Shown: piece after piece, positions 26,801 through 35,503 of the stretch
Numbering within the stretch: position 1 is the stretch's first letter
How the letters are laid out: every line of letters begins with the position of its first letter
From: AC-43 sp963728855
GTDB taxonomy: Bacteria; Actinomycetota; Actinomycetes; Mycobacteriales; Micromonosporaceae
Assembly (NCBI GenBank): GCA_963728855.1
Contig: CAVSLN010000010.1
Span: 248,001 to 312,000 of the forward strand
Direction of reading: 5' to 3'
Length of the DNA stretch: 64,000 nt
Translations under genes and position numbers: made by a program
The notes under the pieces: generated by a model
What the model saw: the letters and a program-made list of their open reading frames with translations, nothing else
Database searches by the model: none
What the model was told of the DNA's origin: nothing

Positions 26801-27447
26801 CCGGGGACTCCCGTCGGTACGGGGACGCCGGTCGGTACGGGGGCCAGCGCGGCGTGCACGTGCCCGGCATGCTCTCGCATCCGGGCGTCGTGCTCGGCCG
26901 TGGCCGGGCGCTGGCCGTACCAGAGGTCGGAGAAGAGCAGGCTGGCCGCGTCGAGGGACGGCCGTACCGGCGGGCGGGCGTACCCGGCGGCCCGGGCCAG
27001 CTCGGTCATCGTCCAGCCGGGCCGGTTCTCGATCACCCCGGCGTCGACGAGCTCACGGACGATGGCGCGCAGGCGCTCCCGTACCGCCTCGGCGTAGCGG
27101 CCCTCCGCGGCCAGCCGGTCGGCCAGCGTGAGGAACGCCTCGCGGGACAGGTCGGGCAGCCCCTCGGTGTCGTGCGGAACCAGCTCCTCGGGCTCGCCGC
27201 GCGCCGGCCGGCGCCGCCGCCACCGCAAGCGCGGCCAGCGCAGCCGGGGCCAGCGCCAGGTCCGCCGGCGGCGCTCGCCGTCCGCGCCGGCCGCGGCCGC
27301 GATCGACCAGCGCCAGGGCAGCCAACGGGGCCAGAAGTACCAGCCAGCCGCGACCAGCGTGGCCGCCACGAACAGCAGGAGTACGACCAGGGGCAGCGAG
27401 ATCACGTCACCGACCGCGGCGACCAGCTCGTCCCAGAACCGGCTCAC
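26797..27447 (-). CDS. DUF4129 domain-containing membrane protein
   Basis: This 216-residue protein starts with the GTG at 27447 that overlaps the upstream stop (GTGA), giving VSRFWDELVAAVGDVISL. One membrane helix (LPLVVLLLFVAATLVAAG) is followed by an Arg/Trp-rich stretch with WRWPRLRWPRLRWRRRR, then the DUF4129 region with AEAVRERLRAIVRELVDAGV, RPGWTMTELARAAG and LFSDLWYGQRPAT. The open frame further upstream is antisense-type noise. DUF4129 is sometimes linked to transglutaminase-like systems near MoxR. The repeated WRWPRLRW segment is unusually basic and aromatic. Confidence 0.85.
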
Positions 27448-28292
27448 CGGCCACCCACCAGGATCCGGTCGGTCGGCGCCCCGTGGCGCAGGGTACGGGT
27501 GAGCGCGATGTCCAGGCCCTCGACCCGCATCCGGTTCTCCAGGTGCAGGACCGCGTCGAAGCAGCCCAGCACGGCGTACGCGATGGTGTTGACGACCACC
27601 CAGGCGGTGACGCTGGCGGCGTAGACCCAGGCGCGCCCGGGCACCTGGTAGAAGGTGGCCACGAACAGCAGCGCCCACATCCCGCCGAAGGCCAGGGCGA
27701 GCCGGATGAAGTACCAGGCCAGGTAGCCGAGCAGCCGGTTGCCGGCCGGTCGCCAGCCGCCCCGGTGGACCATGGCGATCCCGTGGCCGAGCGCGGCGAA
27801 CGGGGTACGCCGCTCGATGACCAGGGCCGGGGCGGCGAGCCCGGTGAACATGTACCACAAGACCCACGGGAGCAGGCCGGCCGCGGCGGTGAGCACCCCG
27901 CCCAGCCCGATGACCAGCGCCAGTACGGCCAGCGCGCCGAGCCGGGCGTCCCGCCCCACCGGCCACTTCGGTGCCGTTCCGTGCCCGGTCAGCGCCGGTA
28001 CGGCGACCCGGCCGGCCAGCCCGCCGAGCACCGTGATGATCGCCGACTCGGTACCGAGGCCGACCGCGACGAGCAGCCAGAAGGCGCCCGGGTGGTGCAG
28101 GTACGGGTCGACGTACCAGGGCGGCCCGACGCCGGCCAGCGACCGCAGCGGGTACAGCAGCGCCTGCTCCAGTACGGCCAGCACCCCGGCGGCGCACAGC
28201 AGGCCGGGCGCGTTGCGGCGCAGCAGCTCGACCGCCGCGTCCAGCCGCTCGGCCAGAGTGAGCGGGCGCAGCGGTACCACCTCGCCCCGCAA
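27444..28292 (-). CDS. Polytopic membrane protein (glycerophosphodiesterase-type membrane domain-like)
   Basis: This 282-residue protein has about six membrane helices. RPLTLAERLDAAVELLRRNAPGLL at the N-terminus and ENRMRVEGLDIALTRTLR near the C-terminus are features of a widespread actinobacterial membrane family. It is the first gene of the operon; TTG 28292 has GGAGGG 6 bases upstream, and a GTG four codons later is an alternative. It is divergent from mtrA with 174 bases between. Function is not known. Confidence 0.75.
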   Translation of the reverse strand: MRGEVVPLRPLTLAERLDAAVELLRRNAPGLLCAAGVLAVLEQALLYPLRSLAGVGPPWYVDPYLHHPGAFWLLVAVGLGTESAIITVLGGLAGRVAVPALTGHGTAPKWPVGRDARLGALAVLALVIGLGGVLTAAAGLLPWVLWYMFTGLAAPALVIERRTPFAALGHGIAMVHRGGWRPAGNRLLGYLAWYFIRLALAFGGMWALLFVATFYQVPGRAWVYAASVTAWVVVNTIAYAVLGCFDAVLHLENRMRVEGLDIALTRTLRHGAPTDRILVGGR

Positions 28293-28454
28293 AGCTGTCC
28301 CTCCCCGGTTGGCCGCGCCTCCTGGTTCGCCGAGCGCGGTAGCCGGCCCATCCTGACATGCCGGCGCACGCGATGGGGACCGGCGTTATGCCGGTTCGGC
28401 GCCTGATCGTCCCCGCCCGCGCAGCCGGGTTCCCGGATTAGCGGAGAGAGATGG

Positions 28455-28460
28455 AATATT
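28455..28460 (+). promoter_or_regulatory. Probable -10 element of mtrA (leaderless)
   Basis: AATATT lies 7 bases before the mtrA ATG, the normal spacing from a -10 to the transcription start, so the transcript probably begins at the start codon. GGAGAGAG at 28444 is too far upstream to act as a ribosome binding site for that ATG. Confidence 0.4.
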
Positions 28461-28466
28461 GGTCGC

Positions 28467-29156
28467 ATGAGAGCCCGGGTGCTGGTGGTCGACGATGATC
28501 CAGCCCTCGCTGAGATGCTCGGCATCGTGCTGCGCAGCGAGGGTTTCCTGCCGTCCTTCGTCGCGGACGGGGAGCGCGCGCTCGGCGCGTTCCGGGAAGC
28601 CCGGCCGGACATCGTGCTGCTGGACCTGATGCTGCCGGGCATGAGCGGCATCGATGTCTGTCGATCAATACGGGCCGAGTCCGGTATCCCGATCGTGATG
28701 CTGACCGCGAAGAGCGACACCGTCGACGTCGTGCTGGGCCTGGAGTCCGGCGCCGACGACTACGTGGTCAAGCCGTTCAAGCCCAAGGAGCTGGTCGCCC
28801 GGATGCGGGCCCGGCTGCGCCGGGGCGAGGACGTCACGCCCGAGCTGCTGACCATCGGGCCGCCGGGGAACCAGATCGGCATCGACGTACCGGCGCACAC
28901 GGTGAGCCGGGACGGTGACGAGGTCAAGCTGACGCCGCTGGAGTTCGACCTGCTGGTCGCGCTGGCCCGCAAGCCCCGGCAGGTGTTCACCCGCGAGGTG
29001 CTGCTGGAGCAGGTCTGGGGGTACCGGCACGCGGCCGACACCAGGCTGGTCAACGTCCACGTGCAGCGGCTGCGCGCCAAGATCGAGCCGGACCCGGAGC
29101 GGCCGGAGATCATCCTGACCGTGCGCGGCGTGGGCTACAAGGCGGGTACCGGCTGA
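28467..29156 (+). CDS. mtrA: Response regulator MtrA
   Basis: This 229-residue OmpR-family regulator has a receiver domain at residues 1-120 with acidic pocket D9/D10, phospho-acceptor D53 in LLDLMLPG and VVKPFKP. The winged-helix domain carries LTPLEFDLLVALARKPRQVF and the end TVRGVGYKAGTG. MtrA is an essential or near-essential actinobacterial regulator of cell division, DNA replication timing and wall hydrolases. mtrB starts 5 bases after its stop. Confidence 0.96.
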   Translation: MRARVLVVDDDPALAEMLGIVLRSEGFLPSFVADGERALGAFREARPDIVLLDLMLPGMSGIDVCRSIRAESGIPIVMLTAKSDTVDVVLGLESGADDYVVKPFKPKELVARMRARLRRGEDVTPELLTIGPPGNQIGIDVPAHTVSRDGDEVKLTPLEFDLLVALARKPRQVFTREVLLEQVWGYRHAADTRLVNVHVQRLRAKIEPDPERPEIILTVRGVGYKAGTG

Positions 29157-29161
29157 TCGCC

Positions 29162-30883
29162 GTGCACCTCGCGGGCTGGTACGTCCGGCTGCGCCGCCAT
29201 CCGGCCGCGCGGGCGGTACGCCGTACCGTCGTGCACCGCTCGGTCGTGGCCTCACACGCCGCGCGCCGCGCCTGGCGACGCTCGCTGCAGACCCGCATGG
29301 TCGCGATCACGCTGGTCGTGTCCGGGGTGCTGGTCGGCGCGTTCGGCGCGATCGTCGCCTCGCAGATCACCGGCGGCCTGGTGAACGCGAAGGTGCACAG
29401 CGCGGTGAAGCAGGTGGAGGACGGCGCCAAGGTGGCCGCCCCGCAGCTGGGTGGGGTCACCGACCCGGCTGACACCAGCCTGCCCAACCTGGTCAGCCAG
29501 GTCGGGCAGCGGTTGGCCAGCACGTCGTCCCAGGACACCGGCGTGGTCGTGGTGGCGATCGTGCCGATCTCCCGGGTCCCGGCGAGCACCCAGTTCGTCG
29601 TACCGCTGGTCGGCATCGACAACGTGATCACGCCGGAGCTGCGCGACCGGATCGGTGCCGGCAAGATCGCGCACCAGTTCGTCACGGCCGACCTCGACGG
29701 CCAGGGCCCGATCCAGTACCTCGTGGTGGGCAGCCCGATCCCGCTGACCTTCGGCGGCACGCTCGGCCTCTACTACCTCTTCCCGCTGACGTACGAGCAG
29801 CAGGCGGCCGACCTCGTGCAGACCACCGTCGCGGCCACCGGTATCGCGCTCGTACTGCTGCTCGCGGTGCTCGCCGCGCTGACCACCCGGCTGGTGGTCC
29901 GCCCGGTACGGCTCGCCGCCCGTACCGCGCAGCGCCTGTCCGCCGGCCTGCTCGACCAGCGTATGGAGGTGCGCGGCGAGGACGACCTGGCACTGCTGGC
30001 CGCCTCCTTCAACCAGATGGCGGAGAACCTGCAACGGCAGATCATCCGGCTGGAGGAGATGTCCAGGCTCCAGCGCCGGTTCACCTCGGACGTGTCGCAC
30101 GAGCTGCGTACTCCGCTGACCACCGTACGGATGGCGGCCGACCTGATCTTCACCGCGCGGAAGGACTTCAACCCGGCCGTCGCGCGCAGCGCCGAGCTGC
30201 TGCAGGCCGAGCTGGACCGGTTCGAGGACCTGCTCACCGACCTGCTGGAGATCAGCCGCTACGACGCCGGGTTCGCCGTACTGGACGCCGAGCCGACCGA
30301 CCTGGTCGCGACCGTCACGCGGGTCACCGACCAGCTCAGTACCCTCGCGGGCCGCTGCGGTGTGGCGCTCGACGTGCACGTACCCGATGGGCCGGTGATC
30401 GCCGAGGCGGACCCGCGCCGGGTCGAGCGGATCCTGCGCAACCTGGTGGGCAACGCCGTCGAGCACGGGGAGCGGGCTCCGGTCGAGGTGACTTTGGCGG
30501 CCGACGAGAACGCGGTCGCGGTGACCGTACGCGACCACGGGATCGGGCTGCAGCCGGGCGAGGAGAAGCTGGTGTTCAACCGGTTCTGGCGAGCCGACCC
30601 GTCCCGGGCCCGGCAGACCGGCGGCACCGGCCTGGGGCTGTCGATCAGCCTGGAGGATGCCCGGCTGCACGGCGGCTGGCTGGAGGTGTGGGGGCAGCCG
30701 GGGCAGGGTGCGCAGTTCCGGCTGACCCTGCCGGTACGGGCCGGGGACCGGCTCGGCGCCTCCCCGCTGCCGCTCGCGCCGGTCGACCTCGCGCCGGTGG
30801 ACCCGGGGGCGGTCGACCCGGCCGCGGCGGAGCCGAAGCCGGAACAGGCCGTGGCGGTCCGGTCGGGGGACGGCCATGGCTGA
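29162..30883 (+). CDS. mtrB: Sensor histidine kinase MtrB
   Basis: This 573-residue kinase has an N-terminal membrane helix (MVAITLVVSGVLVGAFGAIV near residue 45), an extracellular sensor of about 150 residues, a second helix near residue 225 and a HAMP segment (TTRLVVRPVRLAARTAQRLS). The DHp box is SHELRTPLTTVRMA with His near residue 313, then N-box NLVGNAVEHG and G-boxes GIGLQPGEE and GGTGLGLSIS. It pairs with MtrA; LpqB downstream modulates it in mycobacteria. It overlaps lpqB by 8 bases. Confidence 0.95.
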   Translation: MHLAGWYVRLRRHPAARAVRRTVVHRSVVASHAARRAWRRSLQTRMVAITLVVSGVLVGAFGAIVASQITGGLVNAKVHSAVKQVEDGAKVAAPQLGGVTDPADTSLPNLVSQVGQRLASTSSQDTGVVVVAIVPISRVPASTQFVVPLVGIDNVITPELRDRIGAGKIAHQFVTADLDGQGPIQYLVVGSPIPLTFGGTLGLYYLFPLTYEQQAADLVQTTVAATGIALVLLLAVLAALTTRLVVRPVRLAARTAQRLSAGLLDQRMEVRGEDDLALLAASFNQMAENLQRQIIRLEEMSRLQRRFTSDVSHELRTPLTTVRMAADLIFTARKDFNPAVARSAELLQAELDRFEDLLTDLLEISRYDAGFAVLDAEPTDLVATVTRVTDQLSTLAGRCGVALDVHVPDGPVIAEADPRRVERILRNLVGNAVEHGERAPVEVTLAADENAVAVTVRDHGIGLQPGEEKLVFNRFWRADPSRARQTGGTGLGLSISLEDARLHGGWLEVWGQPGQGAQFRLTLPVRAGDRLGASPLPLAPVDLAPVDPGAVDPAAAEPKPEQAVAVRSGDGHG

Positions 30884-32708
30884 GCGTAGGTGGGACCGGC
30901 GCCAGGTGCTGCGCGGGCTGCTGCTGGCCGGTGCCGGGCTGACCGTACCGGCCGCCTGCGGGGTACCTGCCGGAGGCGGCCCGATCGTCGACGGTACCGG
31001 CCCCGCGCCCGACAAGATCGGCGGCCCGAAAGGCCAGCCGGCCGAGCCGGACGGGGTGACCTCGCCGGTGACCTTGGTACAGCTGTTCCTGTCCGCGGTC
31101 TCGGGGCCGCTGGACAACCCGGACAACCAGAAGGACGCGGCCGACCGGGCCCGCCGGTTCCTCACCGCGGCGGCGGCCCGGGCGTGGCAGCCGGCCGTGC
31201 AGGTGACGGTGGTACGGGTCAGCAACGTCAGCTCCGCCGTGTCCGGCCGCGGCGCGACGGTCGTCCGGGCGACGCTGCGCCCGGTCGGGGTGCTCCAGCC
31301 AAGGGGCGACGTGGGCCCGTACAGCGGGAACGGTGCGGAGACCGCCGTGGAGTTCACCGTCGTACCGAACCCCGACCCGAACATCCCGCTGCTCATCGAC
31401 CAGCTGCCCGGCAACCTCCCGCCCGGGCTGCTGCTGTCGAGCGAGGCGCTGAACAGCCAGTACTACATCCCGCACCTGGTCTACTTCTGGGACGGCGCCC
31501 GGCGGGGCCTGGTACCGGACCTGCGCTACGTACCCCGTACCAAGCTCACCGAGCGGGAGCAGCAGGCCACCGTGGTCAACTGGATGATCGGCGGCCCGTC
31601 CGACCTGATGTCGTCGGTGGCCACGAACATCCTGCCCACCGGTACCAGCCTGCGCGGACCGGCGCCGGTCACCGACCCGCAGAGCGGGGCCCTGGTGGTC
31701 AACCTCTTCGGCTCGTTCCAGGGCGTCGACCTGAACCAGGTGATGGCGCAGCTGCGCTGGTCGCTCAACCCGCTGTGGACCAAGGCGGTACAACTGCAGA
31801 TCGTCGACCGGCCGCAGCAGGTGGACGGGGCGTCCGACGGGTACCTCTCGGCCAACCTGGCCGACCGGAACCACCGCAGCCCCGACGCGGAGCCGTTCTG
31901 CGTCGTCGGTGGCGTCGTGGCCGGGGTCGAGGCGCCGTTCGCGGTGCCGCCCGTCCTGGCCCTGTCGGATCGCAACAAGAACGTCGCCAGTGCCGCGCTG
32001 ACCCGAGACAAGCACCAGGCCGCGCTGCTGACCAACGACAACAACGACAAGCGGCTGTGGGTCGGGCGGCTGGAGGGCGCCGGGTGGGTGGCGTACTCGG
32101 CGGCCGACCTGCACGGCCAGCGGTGGACCCGGCCGGCGTGGCTGCCGAACAAGAGCCGGGTGCTGGTGGCGGTGGACGGCACGCTGTACGCGGTCAACGG
32201 GTCGGGCCGGACGGTCACCGTGACGCCGGACGTCAACGCGTTCGCGGTCGCTCCCGACGGGTACCGCATCGCGCTGGTTGGCCCCGGCGGGGTGGGCGTC
32301 GCCGCGCTGCGCGACGACGGCGACCGGCTGTCCATCGGTACGCTGCGCCAGCTCGACCCGGGCCTGGGCGGGGAGGTGACCGGGGTGGCGTGGACGCGGC
32401 TGGACCGGGTGATCGTGGCGGGGCACGCCGCGGACGGTTGGGGTCTCGCCGAGGTGAGCATCGACGGCGCGATACTGGAGCCTTGGACGAACCGGTTCAG
32501 TACCGCGATCGCTTCGGTGGTCGCGTACCCGAGGCTGCCCTCACAGCCCTCGGGCAGCGGGCAGGTCATGGTGCAGACGAGCAACGGCCTGTCCTACCGG
32601 GCGTTCCAGACCAGCGCGTCCGCGCTCACCCAGCGGGAGTCCTCACCCGGCCCGTCCGGCAACCCGCCCGCCGGGACCAACCCGACCGCGCCCTTCTATC
32701 TCGACTAG
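30876..32708 (+). CDS. lpqB: Lipoprotein LpqB
   Basis: This 610-residue protein starts MAERRWDRRQVLRGLLLAGAG with lipobox VPAAC (Cys near residue 28). A GerMN domain lies at about residues 190-320 (VVNWMIGGPSDL; LVVNLFGSF), and a beta-propeller-like LpqB domain fills the C-terminal half. In mycobacteria and Streptomyces LpqB interacts with MtrB's sensor domain. The conserved order mtrA-mtrB-lpqB supports the call. Confidence 0.94.
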   Translation: MAERRWDRRQVLRGLLLAGAGLTVPAACGVPAGGGPIVDGTGPAPDKIGGPKGQPAEPDGVTSPVTLVQLFLSAVSGPLDNPDNQKDAADRARRFLTAAAARAWQPAVQVTVVRVSNVSSAVSGRGATVVRATLRPVGVLQPRGDVGPYSGNGAETAVEFTVVPNPDPNIPLLIDQLPGNLPPGLLLSSEALNSQYYIPHLVYFWDGARRGLVPDLRYVPRTKLTEREQQATVVNWMIGGPSDLMSSVATNILPTGTSLRGPAPVTDPQSGALVVNLFGSFQGVDLNQVMAQLRWSLNPLWTKAVQLQIVDRPQQVDGASDGYLSANLADRNHRSPDAEPFCVVGGVVAGVEAPFAVPPVLALSDRNKNVASAALTRDKHQAALLTNDNNDKRLWVGRLEGAGWVAYSAADLHGQRWTRPAWLPNKSRVLVAVDGTLYAVNGSGRTVTVTPDVNAFAVAPDGYRIALVGPGGVGVAALRDDGDRLSIGTLRQLDPGLGGEVTGVAWTRLDRVIVAGHAADGWGLAEVSIDGAILEPWTNRFSTAIASVVAYPRLPSQPSGSGQVMVQTSNGLSYRAFQTSASALTQRESSPGPSGNPPAGTNPTAPFYLD

Positions 32709-32721
32709 CCGCAGGAGCGAC

Positions 32722-33498
32722 GTGGGACTGCTGGGACAGACCTGGACCGGGCTGACCGACCTGGTACTCCCGGGCACCTGCGCGGGCTGCGGCACCGGCG
32801 CGCCCGGTTCGCTGTGCGCCAGCTGCCTCGCGGCACTCGAGGGGCTGCGGCCGCACCCCGTACGGCCGACTCCGGCGCCGTCCGGCCTGCCGCCCTGCGT
32901 CGCGCTCGGCGGGTACGACGGGGTGCTGCGCGAGGTGCTGCTGTCCTACAAGGAGCGGGGCCGGCACGTACTGGCCCGGGCGCTCGGGGACTGGCTGTCC
33001 GGGGCGGTCACCTGGGGGGTACGCCAGGCCGGCCACCCGTACGGCACGCCGGTGCTGCTCGTTCCGGTACCGGACACCACGGCCGCCGCCCGTGACCGGT
33101 ACGGCGACCACATGCGGCGGCTGGCCCGGCGGGCCGCGGTCCGGCTCAACGCGACCGGCTGGCCGGCCGGGATCGCGGCACCGGTGCTCACCCGGCCGCG
33201 CCCGGACTCGGCGCACCTCGACGCGGCGGCGCGCGCCGCCGAGGCGGCCCGTGCCTTCGTACCCCGGCCGCGGGAGCTGAGCCGGATGGCGGCCGCGGTC
33301 GGGCGAGGCGCCGTGGTCGTGCCGGTGGACGACATCCTCACCACCGGCGGCACTCTGGCGGCGCTGACCGGACGGCTACGGGCCGGCGGGGTGCCCGTAC
33401 CGGTAGCGGCCGTGCTGGCGGCGACGCGGCGCCGCAGCGGCCCGCTGGCGAAGAAGGCCGGGCAATCCCGGCACGGCCTTTCTACGAACGAGGGGTGA
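32722..33498 (+). CDS. ComF family phosphoribosyltransferase-like protein
   Basis: This 258-residue protein starts with GTG and carries CAGCGTGAPGSLCASC (C-x2-C...C-x2-C) at residues 20-35 as the zinc ribbon. VVVPVDDILTTGGTLAAL near residue 202 is the phosphoribosyltransferase PRPP loop. ComF helps DNA uptake in competent bacteria; the actinobacterial homologue between lpqB and hpf has no proven role. A GC hairpin overlaps its last codons. Confidence 0.88.
   Translation: MGLLGQTWTGLTDLVLPGTCAGCGTGAPGSLCASCLAALEGLRPHPVRPTPAPSGLPPCVALGGYDGVLREVLLSYKERGRHVLARALGDWLSGAVTWGVRQAGHPYGTPVLLVPVPDTTAAARDRYGDHMRRLARRAAVRLNATGWPAGIAAPVLTRPRPDSAHLDAAARAAEAARAFVPRPRELSRMAAAVGRGAVVVPVDDILTTGGTLAALTGRLRAGGVPVPVAAVLAATRRRSGPLAKKAGQSRHGLSTNEG
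33454..33480 (+). terminator. Hairpin overlapping the 3' end of comF-like gene
   Basis: AAGGCCG and CGGCCTT form outer arms and CCGGG-CAAT-CCCGG nests inside, followed by TCT. It lies 18 bases before the stop codon, an unusual place, so either it attenuates read-through into hpf or the coding end has extended into an old terminator. Confidence 0.5.
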
Positions 33499-33578
33499 CG
33501 CACGGCCGAACAGGGGTTAGCGTCGTAGCTCACAGCACCGACGCATCTGTGTCGACACCGGAAGGAGCCGCCAGAGAC

Positions 33579-33632
33579 ATCGGTCGCGTGGACCGATACC
33601 GCCACATCGATCAACCACAGCCACATCGATCA
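33579..33632 (+). promoter_or_regulatory. hpf upstream region with dyad and direct repeats
   Basis: ATCGGTC-GCGTG-GACCGAT (33579-33597) is a 7-bp dyad. It is followed by two exact copies of GCCACATCGATCA at 33601-33613 and 33620-33632, 19 bases apart. These lie just before the hpf start and may bind a stress or dormancy regulator. The regulator is unknown. Confidence 0.45.
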
Positions 33633-33651
33633 CCGTGTGGGAGGTCAAAGC

Positions 33652-34329
33652 GTGGAGATCGTCGTCAAGGGCCGTAACGTCGAGGTGCCCGACCACTATC
33701 GACAGCACGTCAGCGAGAAGCTCGCCAAGGCCGAGCGTTACGATCCCAAGATCATCCGAGTCGACGTCGAGTTGTTCCACGAGCGGAACCCGCGTCAGTC
33801 CGGCCGCTGCCAACGGATCGAGATCACCTGCGCGTCGCGTGGACCGGTGGTCCGCGCCGAGGCGTGCGCCGCTGACTTCTACAGCGCGCTGGATCTCGCG
33901 ATCACCAAGCTGGACGGCCGGCTGCGCCGGATGGCCGACCGGCGGCGGGTGCACCGGGGACGGCGCGCCCCGGTATCGGTCGCCGCGGCCACCTCTGGCC
34001 TCGGCCGCCTGGCGCCCGACGACGTCTTCGCGCAGCCGGACGCGGCCACGTCCGGCAGCGCGCCGAGCTTCGCCGGCCAGACCCGCAACCACCGGCATGC
34101 CGAGCCGGACGGCGACCGCCCGCTCGGCGCGGAGCCCGACGACCAGCCGTGGCACATCGTGCGGGAGAAGGAGCACGACGCCGAGCCGATGACCGTGGAC
34201 GATGCCCTGTTCCAGATGGAGCTGGTCGGCCACGACTTCTACCTGTTCATGGACAAGGAGTCCGGCCGGCCCAGCGTGGTGTACCGCCGCCGGGCCTACG
34301 ACTACGGAGTCATCTCGCTCACCGCGTAG
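33652..34329 (+). CDS. hpf: Ribosome hibernation promoting factor, long form
   Basis: This 225-residue protein has an S30AE domain at residues 1-105 (MEIVVKGRNVEVPDHYRQHV; ITKLDGRLRRMADRRR), a variable linker, and a C-terminal dimerisation domain with MTVDDALFQMELVGHDFYLF and VVYRRRAYDYGVISL. Long HPF joins two 70S ribosomes into inactive 100S dimers. GTG 33652 is chosen over GTG 33637 because GGAGG (33640-33644) is 7 bases upstream of it. Confidence 0.94.
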   Translation: MEIVVKGRNVEVPDHYRQHVSEKLAKAERYDPKIIRVDVELFHERNPRQSGRCQRIEITCASRGPVVRAEACAADFYSALDLAITKLDGRLRRMADRRRVHRGRRAPVSVAAATSGLGRLAPDDVFAQPDAATSGSAPSFAGQTRNHRHAEPDGDRPLGAEPDDQPWHIVREKEHDAEPMTVDDALFQMELVGHDFYLFMDKESGRPSVVYRRRAYDYGVISLTA

Positions 34330-34365
34330 CCCGAGGGGCTTGCGGATCTCTGCGATGATCCTGAC

Positions 34366-35502
34366 GTGCCCGATTCCTTAGCCACGGCGTCCCCGGCCGA
34401 TCCCAAGCCGGCCGGCGGGCGCATCTTCACCCGCTCCGACCTGGTGATCCTCGTCGGCGGCGCGGTGTTCGTCGCGGTCGCCGGGATCGCGAACCTCGCC
34501 GGAGCAGGCGCCGTACTGGCCTTCGGTGCGGCGTCGGTCGCCGTCATCATGCTGGCCTCCCTGGTCGGCCGCAGCGTGGAGCAGCTCGGCGACCGGTTGG
34601 GCTCGGGCGCCACCGGGGTGCTGCAGGGCGCGCTGGGCAACCTGCCGGAGCTGTTCATCGCGTTCTTCGCGCTGCGCGCCGGCCTCCGTACGGTGGTCCA
34701 GTTCGCGATCATCGGCTCGATGCTGGCCAACCTGCTGCTCGTACTGGGCGCGGCGTTCCTGGTCGGCGGACTGCGCAACGGGACCCAGAAGTTCGAGAAG
34801 TCGCGCGCGCGCAACATCTGCGTCCTGCTCGTCCTCGCCACCGCGGCCCTGGTGCTGCCCAGCGTCGCCCAGTACTCGCACAGCCCGGCCGAGCCGCACA
34901 TCCGGACGCTGTCCGACGCGGTGGCGGTGGTGCTGCTGCTGATCTATGTGCTCTCGCTGCCATCGGCGCTGCGTCGGGACGCCGCGGCCGGTGGGAGAGC
35001 GGTTGCCGCCGACGGCGAGGCGGTACCCGGGCACGAGCCGCCGCGCTGGCCGCTCTGGCTCGCCATCACCCTGCTGGCCGGCGCGAGCGGTACGGCCGCG
35101 CTGGTCTCCGACTGGTTCGTCGAGGCGCTCCAGCCGACCATCGACACGCTGCACATCTCCCAGGCGTTCGCCGGCCTGGTCGTGGTGGCCATCGCGGGCA
35201 ACGCGATCGAGAACGTGGTCGGCATCCAGCTCGCCTTCAAGGGCCACGCCGACTACGCGCTCTCCGTCATCGTCAACAGCCCGCTGCAGATCGCGCTGGT
35301 ACTGGCGCCGGCGCTGGTGCTGCTCAGCCTGTTCACCGCCACGACGCTGACGCTCGTCTTCGTGCCGCTGCTGGTCGCGGCGGTCGTGGTGACGGTACTG
35401 ATCGTGACGTTGATCGTCTTCGACGGCGAGTCCAACTGGCTGGAAGGCGCCACGCTCATCGGACTGTACGTGATCATCGCGGCGGTGTTCTGGTGGGGCT
35501 GA
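34366..35502 (+). CDS. Ca2+/H+ antiporter, CaCA superfamily (CAX/ChaA-like)
   Basis: This 378-residue protein has about eleven membrane segments and two inverted alpha repeats. GALGNLPELFIAFFALRAG near residue 85 and AIAGNAIENVVGIQLAFKG near residue 275 carry the acidic N-x-x-E cation sites of the family. The start is GTG 34366. It exports Ca2+ in exchange for protons. It lies between hpf and a convergent GNAT gene with 1 base between the stops. Confidence 0.9.
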   Translation: MPDSLATASPADPKPAGGRIFTRSDLVILVGGAVFVAVAGIANLAGAGAVLAFGAASVAVIMLASLVGRSVEQLGDRLGSGATGVLQGALGNLPELFIAFFALRAGLRTVVQFAIIGSMLANLLLVLGAAFLVGGLRNGTQKFEKSRARNICVLLVLATAALVLPSVAQYSHSPAEPHIRTLSDAVAVVLLLIYVLSLPSALRRDAAAGGRAVAADGEAVPGHEPPRWPLWLAITLLAGASGTAALVSDWFVEALQPTIDTLHISQAFAGLVVVAIAGNAIENVVGIQLAFKGHADYALSVIVNSPLQIALVLAPALVLLSLFTATTLTLVFVPLLVAAVVVTVLIVTLIVFDGESNWLEGATLIGLYVIIAAVFWWG

Positions 35503-35503
35503 C

